The notes below the pieces were generated by a model. The model saw nothing but the letters and a program-made list of their open reading frames with translations, had not been told where the DNA came from and did not search any database. Of a stretch of 64,000 nucleotides of DNA, positions 55,672-64,000 are shown one piece after another. This DNA is from Tigriopus japonicus (taxonomy: Eukaryota > Arthropoda > Copepoda > Harpacticoida > Harpacticidae). The stretch's first letter is position 1; every line of letters starts with the position of its first letter. The DNA lies in contig JAAGOF010000064.1 of the NCBI GenBank assembly GCA_010645155.1, positions 379,216-443,215 of the forward strand, in the 5' to 3' direction. A program made the translations under genes and the position numbers.

Positions 55672-56788
55672 CAGGGTGGGCATTTTTCGACATCGAGAGC
55701 ATTTTGGACACCCTAGTGTCCAAAAGTGTCCAAAAGTGTCCAAAAGTGTCCAAAAATACCCAGAAGGTGTCCAAAAATGCCCAGAGGGTGTCCAAAAATC
55801 CCCAAAAGATGTCCATAAGTGTCCAAAAGTCCAACAAACGTAAAAGAAAGTTGTACAAATCAGACGAAAAACCACTTACACTACATAAGTGATTGAATTC
55901 TAAAGAATGCATGGTTGTGTACTTAAACAAAAATAATTCTATTAATGGGAACATTACTTGGAGAAATAAACTTTGCCATGATAACTTGTTAATAAATTGT
56001 TAAAAAATAAATGTTTTTTATACAATATGGTAAAATGTGTGTAACTGTTCAAAATGTTTCAAGATTTACATTTTATTTCCTCATCTGTAAACAAGAGTCT
56101 TGTCTTTTTTAATAGTAAAACGACACTGCTTTAATTCTTTGGCAAAAGCATTATAATACCCACATTGCAATCTGATATCAGTTTGAGTGTGCTTTATTAT
56201 AGTTAACATTTTTTTGGACAGTCAGGTCAAAAGACTTCTTGCCTCTTGGATGGGAAACACTTGCAACAATGATAAACTTTGGAATATAAATCAAAATACT
56301 AAGTAACCTTCTCTTGTCACAAATCAAGACACAATTAGCTTTAAAGTGTACTCGCTTACTATGTTTAACATGAAGTGTGGTGTGAGCGTGTTATTAGTAG
56401 TCCCAGTCTCACATTCGTTTGTTCGTTCGTTCATTCCTTCAGTCGATCATTCTTTCCCACATTTTGAACGATGCTCGGTGGTCAAATGAAAAGAGTGGAA
56501 AGTTCAAATGTCCAGTTTGGCCTTCAAGTTATTGGCTCATTTAATGTATTTAGTGTAAGTTTCTTATGCTGAATTGACTTATTCTTGCTTAGATTTCGTC
56601 AGTGACGTTTTTTTGGAGAGAAAGTTTGTATAATGTTATTCTAAAAATGTTTTTAACCATTATTTTTCGAATTACTATTTTTGACACTTTTGGACACTCC
56701 TATTTTTGGACAGCCTTATTTTTGGACACTTTTGGACACCTTTTGGACAGGGGTGGACAAAATGTCCAAAAATCAAATGCCCACCCTG
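55672..56788. mobile_element. Non-autonomous hAT-type element, 1117 bp, TSD CTGCCAAT
   Basis: Ends CAGGGTGGGCATTT and its complement AAATGCCCACCCTG are flanked by the perfect 8-bp duplication CTGCCAAT (55664-55671, 56789-56796). Subterminal arrays of GTGTCCAAAA (left, 55715-55830) and TTTTGGACAC (right, 56685-56765) are in mirrored orientation. There is no transposase frame. Confidence 0.95.
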
Positions 56789-56796
56789 CTGCCAAT

Positions 56797-59500
56797 ACGA
56801 TAAATCATTCACCTGGATCACAGAGAGTTCAGAGGATGTTTTTAAATTCCTGTACCACTGAAAATTGACATCCTTTTTAAATTTTTTATCTCATGTCTTT
56901 GGTCTTTCTCGAAATAAACAAGACATAGAAATTGCCTTAGGGTGGCCAAATGCAGACTAGTTATGCGACATTCAAGTTTTCCGAAAAATTTCCAAATCAT
57001 GAAACGATCTTTTGGTAACCTGAAAAGTTTAGTAATTGAAGACATAGTTTTACCAAAGTGTTCACTTTTTGTTTTGCTTAATCATGGACTCTGTTGATTA
57101 CCTCTAGCTTTCTGTATTGAACTACAGCAATGTTTTGAAGCTGTTACTATATAGTCAGACTGAATTCTTAGTCAGCCATGATGCTCTAGAAAACAAAATG
57201 AGGATGTCTGCTTTACTCGAGTATTTTTCCATCAACAGTTTGAAAAAATATACCTAAAGATGTTTTTTTGCCCTTGTGGGTGGCTCTTGTGATTCCATGG
57301 AGTTGAAAAGTGCGTATTTTCTCAACAGAAAGCAGTTCTACGAGTGCTTCATTGCTAATAATAAGACACGGTTGCTCTGAGGGAGTTATGGGGTGTACCG
57401 GGTGTACCTTGTTTGCGATTACAAATCATATCAATGTCAAAAGCTGACATTCATAAGTTTCCAAAAATGCATAAACGAAATTCCTCTCCCACTCAAGTTA
57501 GTAATCATTTTTTGCAGCATTCATATGTAGTACTTATGTATTGCCTATTCAAGGGATGTTGGAAATGGTTTGTGGAACAACATTTTCAGTAATAACCATA
57601 AATATCTTTTTGCGCATTTAATCCATCTTGAATTTCTAATTGCTCTTGATCACTTTAATTTTGATGTTGTATTGTTCTAAAGACATTATCTGTTGTTTTT
57701 GGGAAAAGGAGAGACCAATAAATTAACCTACGCAAGTATTTTTGCGGACCAGAAAGACACCTGAAGAGCATCCCAGATTTAGTGGAGAGTTGTTCTTTTC
57801 TTAGCAATGTATTTGTGTGATGTTTGGCACTATTTTGTGCTATCTAAATTGTACAAATTGGACTCCCTAAAGTGATGGCTGATCAAGGCACTGTTTTGAA
57901 AATGTCCAAAGTCAAGAAAGCCTTCCTCCAGGCATTAAAAACATTAAAAAAATTCGAGAAAATAATCTTGGAGCACCTTTGCTAGCACCTCACAAACACT
58001 TCAAACAAACATAGTGCCAATGAATTTGACATACTCTTTACGCTAAAATCGGCATTTTTCATCCTCGAGTGTTCAAAATGCTTGGCATTGGCCTATGTTC
58101 ATTTTCCAATGTTAGACTCCAGATTATTTGTCCAGCTCCGGGTTTCCAATTTGTATCGATCAGAGTTCAAAGTTAGGTCAGGGTCAGAAAATAAAAGATT
58201 AAAATTTCAATGCTTTAGCAATGCAAATGTTATTTAGAAGTTTATGGTTACTAAGAAAGTGCTCAAAAGGACTTGTTTTTTTTTTCAACCCCAAAATACT
58301 GAAATATAGGTTTGAAGTAAGATCAATTTGGCAGGCCTGGAATATTTCAGGGTTCAAAATTATTTGATCATTAGCAAAATATGAAAGCAAAAATGTAAGA
58401 AAACGAGCCAGGAATTTGATATTTTGTGTACAAGTAGGGGACTAACAAAGAAGTTGTGTGAATGTAGTGGCTTGCATTGCTAACAACATTTGTCTTAGAA
58501 CAACCGGCACCCAACGTGGGTGAACTTGCTTATAATTTCAGCCAACTACCATTGTTAATCCATTTTTATGGAAAGTGCCCATTGTTGCCATATAAAATCC
58601 ACTTGATGGAGCACATACATCGGCATCTTTTGTTTTTCAAATTGCCCTTTCGAGGTCCACCGAAAAAATTGTTCGTTTTTGTATCGATAACTATACCGCA
58701 CCCGGTCATTTTTTAATCTTAGCATTTCATTTGATTTCCCCTCTACAGGTAGAGCCTGTGAAAACAATGAAACAAAGTTTTGTCCTGGAACGTTACATCA
58801 ACTACGCGTGAGAGTTGACCAAGTTGTTTTTGAACCTCATTGATGAAACGTTTTTCACTTAGACCGATCGTCTCATGTTCTCAAGCCTCGCTATTTTATT
58901 GAAAACATCAAAGGTTCTTTGATACATGGCTTTGAGGCGTTGTAGGTGCTAGCGAGACATTCGACAATTGTTTGAGGATCGGCTGGAGGCGTACCGTGTA
59001 TTTATTTCCAAGATCCGGTTCTAATCAGACTGAATAAAATGATTGATGACGGCAAGAGATTGTCACACTAGAAAGGAAAGATCCAAAATTGAAAATACTC
59101 TAATCTTAAATAATTGTATATAATAATAAAGTTATATATGAAACAAAGAGAAACACTATCATTTTCAACTCAATCCCTTCCATAAGGCACTTGCCCATTT
59201 TTGCATCAAAATGACACGCCTAGAAAACATTTTTTCCCAGAAATGTTTGAAACTGCAATCGAAAGTTCCTACCATAGGCACACAAAATATTTGATATTTT
59301 GTATACAACATTCGTACAATAAGAGATGAGGAAAACGCGACAAGGAAAACCCCCGTTGTGATGATTCAAAACTCGCGTTGCTGCCAACCAAAGAGGCCTT
59401 TCATTGGTTTTGAAAGAAACGAGGAGCGAGAGTGTACGAGGCAAAGAAGGCGTCTTATGTCAGCAAAAAGTGCCCAGAATCCTCTCGTAAACCTTCACTA
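56797..59500. other. No gene recognised
   Basis: AT-rich DNA without convincing exons or transposon ends. A short repeat, (A/G)GGGACTAACAAAGAAGTTG at 58437, also occurs at 6338 (GAGGACTAATAAAGAAGTTG), so both are probably fragments of one dispersed repeat. Confidence 0.4.
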
Positions 59501-60488
59501 GCCTATTGACACTCGACGTTAAACGAGTGCTCCAAAATCCATCGCGCTTTCCCTTTTGAACGAACAAGGAAAATTGCCTGGAAAAGAGCCACTTCGAAGA
59601 AATGACTGAAAGTTGCCAAAATACACAACCCACTTCTATAAGTTATCGCTGCGCTAACAAATCTAGTCGAAGTTGTGAGTCCGTAGAGCCTCAAATGTAC
59701 ACTGAACCTAAAAAAAGAGAGGAAGGGCTCTTGGAAGGAGGTTATACGTATGTTGGTGAGAGGGCGCCATGCGCCACTGAATGGGCCCTTCGAATAGAAC
59801 AACTAACACTCTTCTCCTACCACCATCATCATGTTGGTGGCCCGTTGCACGTTTTCATTGGTAGGAGGCATGGCAATCTTGGTCTTTCTTTCGCCATTTC
59901 TTTCTCTTGGGTTGCTGTTGCCCCATTTTGCAACAAAGACACTCGTCTTTCTCCGCCGTTCGCTCGACCTTCTTTCGTTTCTCCCCCTTTCTACTTATTC
60001 GACCATGGCCTTTGCAATTCCGATCTACTCAGATGATTTCCCGAAAGACTTTCATGCTAAAAATGAAGACCTAACCACATAAATGACGTATTTGGTAATC
60101 AACATATATGAAATTTGAGTTTATTTGAAACTCTTTCCAAGGAACTCATCGCAACCTTCAAAAATCTGTTTTTTCCTACCGAACTTTTTTAGCCGATCTA
60201 CTTGCAAAAAGTTAAAGGATCTTTTGGTGTTGGTAAAATTGGAAGATAAATAAAAATATTTTGGCCGTCATTGATCGAGCTTTCCAAGTGTTCTTTGTCA
60301 TCCACAATAATGGCATGCTGTGCACGTTGAGGAGTCTGCCAAGGGGGAATAAGTGATGGAAGTTCGTTGTACTCGCTTCTTCCTCTTCTTTCTCGCGGCC
60401 GATTTGCAAGGAGTCAGCCGTCGGTCTGTCGGTCGCCTCCTTCTCGTTCTCCCTCTCCTCCCACTGTATGAACGTTGTGAAGTGAAGT

Positions 60489-60514
60489 AGGAGTAGTAGT
60501 AGTAGTAGTAGTAG
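60489..60514. repeat. (GTA)n microsatellite
   Basis: About eight GTA/TAG trinucleotides in a GC-richer stretch (59500-60660) that is otherwise unassigned. The poly-Tyr frame read on the minus strand is an artefact of the repeat. Confidence 0.9.
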
Positions 60515-61989
60515 CTCTTTCGGCCCATTCGTACTCTACAGTTGAAGTTCGAAGGAAACCGTTCAGAGTACAAACTGATACCGGACCGCAGAACCCTAGA
60601 GGAGCTCGGGGTTTCGAGCAGAGATGGGTAGAAAAAGAGTTACCTCGTTCCACGTTCTTCACATCTGTAAAATCAACGAAAACTACTCAAGGATAAGAGA
60701 TTAGCACATGAGGAAATGTATTTTGGTAAATTTCCCGCACTTCATTTTCCACGACAGCGCAAAGAAATGATTAGACCAGATCGTAATCAGCGGCACAAAC
60801 ATTTCTCCACTAAGTGAATTGGGTTCACATGAAGGTAAAATATAGAAATATATATATTGTATCAAACGGAATCTTGAAAAATGCAGGTTCACAGTATGAA
60901 CAAATATGGCTTTTAAAGTACGGCACCCGCGAGAAGGTTTCGTTTGTGTCGGAGTGCATCTGCTCACTTCACGTAATAGGAATATACGGGGAGGTGCAAT
61001 TTTCCGAGTCATTGTGAAGGCTACTAATGTTTCTAACATGTCATCCATTCACTTTGCCCGGTTGTGCCAAACTAATTCTATCTCACACACGCGCATTCCA
61101 TTTCTCCTCCGAAACGCGACATGTAGGCATGACACCCAACGAGAGAATCCACTTGGTTCTCAACTGTTGTTATGGCTCATCATATCTCATTTTTTATGAG
61201 TACTGGAAAAGCAAGACTTGAAAATTCGCTAGTCATTTGAGTCGCTGTTAGTGGTTATGGTGCAATTAACGTTGAATTTGCCAAGAGCCGAACGAATCAT
61301 CATTCGATTGAGAGTGGTTTGTACGTTTTGGAACATTGTGAAGCCTCTTTGACAGAAAATCATTGATTTTTATACCTTATGCCCCAGTGACAATGATAAA
61401 TGCAAAGAAACCGCTTGGTAACATGTTAAGTGAATGCAAGAAACGCAATCGAATGATACGAAGTAATGTAGGCTAGCAATTGCTTGAATGAAGGACGCTA
61501 AACCAATCATCTCTAAAAATTGCACGTATGTAGAATTGTAGATAACAATAAAGAAGCGCATGGGAAAGAAGCATTAACTTGATTGTAGTGACAAGCGGCT
61601 TTAACGTAAAGCTTCAAAAAGGCCCAGAAAAACAAGAAGTGCAAGAGAAAAAATGCAGCCAAAAGGAGCTTCTGACCCAAAAAATATCAAAGCAAAAACA
61701 CGAGCACTACTTATTATGGAATATGATATTTGAGTTGATCATTTTTTGCTCAATTTACTTCGCAACTTATCATAAAGTCGAATTTCGTGTTAACTCAAAC
61801 TTCCTGGGTTTATTGTGGCGACAACAACGGCAAACATTTGAAGTTTTAAAAAAGAACAACTTAACGAAGTTGACGCTTCTTTCCCGAGAGCTTCTTTAGA
61901 CAGTAGAATATTGTCTTTTGTAGGATCTGCTCCTGCTCATAATGAGTGGAGTGTTCGGTTTCAAGCCTCCACATATCTAATGATATGAG

Positions 61990-62660
61990 GTTTCTCAGTT
62001 CATAAGTAGGGGTGCAGATTTCAGGCAAATAAGATCTTATGCCCAAAAACATGTTTATTTACTATTTGCTAGCTTTTAAAGTTTATTTGCTATTTTTGTA
62101 TTTATTTGCCATTTTGGGCAAATAAGTACAAAATTAGTCGGTTTTTAGACAATTGAATGCAAAATTTGTCGTTTTTGGCCACATCAAACCACTAAACCAC
62201 AAAAAAACTGCTTTTTTGGGCAAAAATAGGTAAAAAAAATTTTGCCAAAAATATTTTATTTGCAGGATATATTGATTATTCAACGGAATCATAATATTTT
62301 CTATTAAATGCTCATGCACTTGCATTCCACCTTATTGTTGGTCAAACATTACGCTCATTTTCCGAATTTAGTGGCTATCTTTGCTATTTTTGGTAATTTT
62401 TCGTGTCTATTTGCCATTTTATTTGCCATTTCTTTGTTTTTTCCATTTTTCCTCAATCTCGATATAAGAAATATGCTCAAAGTTTTGGCCTATTGCTCTT
62501 GCTTAAATTGGTCTCAGCACAAAACAAAACAAAACGAAGCATTTCTAAAAGGATCAATGCAGTGCTTCCACATTTTGTGCTTTTGCGCAAACTTTGCGAT
62601 TTTAGGGTACCTTTTGCGCACTTTTTTGGTCTCTCGCGCCTTGCGCCTTTTTTGAAAAAT
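61990..62660. repeat. Probable hAT-like fragment with TTATTTGCC repeats
   Basis: It begins TAGGGGTGCAGATTTCAGGC near 62008, the form of a hAT terminal repeat. It then carries many copies of TATTTGCTATTT / TTATTTGCCATTTT (62050-62120, 62370-62435) that resemble subterminal binding sites. The matching right end was not found, so the boundaries are uncertain. Confidence 0.45.
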
Positions 62661-63284
62661 CAACTTGCCCTTTTCAAATTTCAGTCAAAAGAACGAAAAA
62701 TTGCATTTTGAACCCAAAATCGCTGAAAATTGTCCAACATGCCACTTAACTATAACTATTTTAATGACATTAAGTTTAAAAAATAGTTTGTCGACAATTT
62801 TAGAAAAATACTTTAAGCTCATTTTGCCAACAAATTTGCTATGCTTGAGAGTGAAAAAAATGAGTCTGCCAAAGCAAAACCTAGTGTAAAATAAGCAATC
62901 CAAGAAAGTGTCATGTGAACCTAAGAAAGTCTCTCAAATTTGAAGAAATTTGAGGTCAAACTGAGAATAGAAGATTTGCAGTTGAGAAATTCCAAAAAAT
63001 AGCAAAAAAACTGCGTCAGTATGAAAGCGTGGAAGGCTCATATTTTTAAAAAGTTGTTTGTCCCTGGTTAGATAATTTACCAATGACGATGACAAAATTG
63101 TACTTTCGTCTTTCATTTTTTCTGTCAAATTGAGATTGAACAAGTCCTTAAGCTTTGTAATAGAGATATAAATGCATGCACTTGTAATGTAAATTAGTGT
63201 GTTTTAATAACTATTTTTAAAAGCTAAATTTTTGAGTCATTGTCGGATTTTGTAGTAATAAAAGTAAGCTTATAAGGTTATATA

Positions 63285-63667
63285 CAGGGTCGGCGGTCCA
63301 AGTGGAGATTTTGGCATTTTTAGTACATAACCAGCGTCTATTTCAGATCTAATTGAGGCTCATAGATTTGTTTTCTTGGTAAATCCTCAAAAGTGAGACA
63401 TGCTGGGATACCAAAGGGTCCATTCCAACCCAAAATTCTGCCTTGCTCTCCTTGAGGGTCAAATGCAAGGCACTGTGCCAACTGTCCCAATTACTTTATC
63501 GATGTCATGATCTCATCCATGCCCAAGGGCTTCAAGAGGAATATGTATAACACAACTTCTATTCCTTAATACATTGGGATTCTTTGACTGAAAATTTGAA
63601 AACATCTATCACAAACTACAATACTTATGATGGTCCTAAGGGGTCTACACTTGGGCCGCCGACCCTG
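63285..63667. mobile_element. Tc1/mariner-type MITE with TA duplication
   Basis: Ends CAGGGTCGGCGG(T)CCAAGTG and CACTTGGGCCGCCGACCCTG are inverted repeats of about 20 bp. They are flanked by TA on both sides (63283-63284, 63668-63669), the mariner-superfamily target. It is 383 bp with no transposase frame. Confidence 0.85.
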
Positions 63668-63930
63668 TAAATGTGAGGTAAACTCCTCTGGTACTCCTTG
63701 TATTTTTTATCGTTTCTTGAGCCAATTTTCTGTAGTCTCGATAAAAGAACAATCTCGATATAAGCAACATTTTGCCGCTGACCGAAAAGTTTCTTCAAAT
63801 GAGATTTGACTGTTTAAGAGTAGTGTTCAAAAGCATCGACAACATCATCGACAAACATTAACATCGTTACTCAACAAGGGAGCACCTTTTCTGCAAACAG
63901 AAATTAATATTGCTTAACGGGTGAACCACA

Positions 63931-64000
63931 ATGTTTGTTTGTTTGTTTGTTTGTTTGTTTGTTTGTTTGTTTGTTTGTTTGTTTGTTTGTTTGTTTGTTT
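63931..64000. repeat. (GTTT)n microsatellite at the window edge
   Basis: An uninterrupted run of TTTG tetranucleotides to the end of the window; at least 17 copies. Its full length is not visible. Confidence 0.97.

Noticed and set aside
59602..60036. 144-codon plus-strand frame in a GC-richer stretch
   Set aside because: No domain, and alternate frames over the same DNA are equally long; I could not connect it to the SMYD gene or to any splice sites.
60298..60573. Frame with a run of tyrosines and an Arg-rich tail
   Set aside because: Produced by the (GTA)n microsatellite; the rest has no protein-like pattern.

Overview
The window looks like arthropod nuclear DNA, most likely from a small crustacean such as a copepod. 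Many introns are only 52-110 nt, one gene resembles the arthropod SmydA methyltransferase family, and the DNA is dense with non-autonomous DNA transposons, SINEs and decayed LINEs. No species is identified. There is one assembly gap (25480-25615). Every exon chain given below was built by hand and its splice phases agree.

Layout. 4474-9356 (-): 440 codons of a chromatin protein joining an acidic/AT-hook-like N-terminus, a linker-histone H15 domain and two chromodomains; the rest lies beyond the left edge or is unrecognised. 9357-22727: no gene recognised, but a thick stack of transposons, including a Mutator-like element (14907-17762) split by a hAT-type element (15952-17744), both with intact target-site duplications. 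22728-24014 (+): an intronless FIT2/FITM lipid-droplet protein. 26086-30024 (+): an Ajuba/LIMD1/WTIP family LIM protein (jub) in nine exons. 30223-31882 (-) and 34651-38933 (-): two predicted secreted kelch-repeat proteins (409 and 854 aa) separated by a long inverted repeat, a LINE tail and a dead DD37E Tc1/mariner transposase. 39095-40831 (-): an unrecognised coiled-coil protein with a zinc-knuckle-like motif. 43549-52385 (+): the first coding exons of a SMYD-type (MYND/SET) gene with large transposon-filled introns. 52386-64000: no gene recognised; transposons and microsatellites.

The genes do not form one pathway; they are ordinary euchromatic neighbours. jub and the small kelch gene are convergent with abutting 3' ends, and the 578-aa gene and the large kelch gene sit head to tail on the minus strand with about 160 bp between them.

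The most notable observation is a 977-bp hAT-type element inserted in the large kelch gene. Its 8-bp target-site duplication is exactly the first eight bases of an intron, so the splice donor was duplicated and a 68-nt intron became 1053 nt. The H15-plus-double-chromodomain architecture and a 4-kb inverted-repeat-bounded region carrying a 25-bp minisatellite are the next most interesting.
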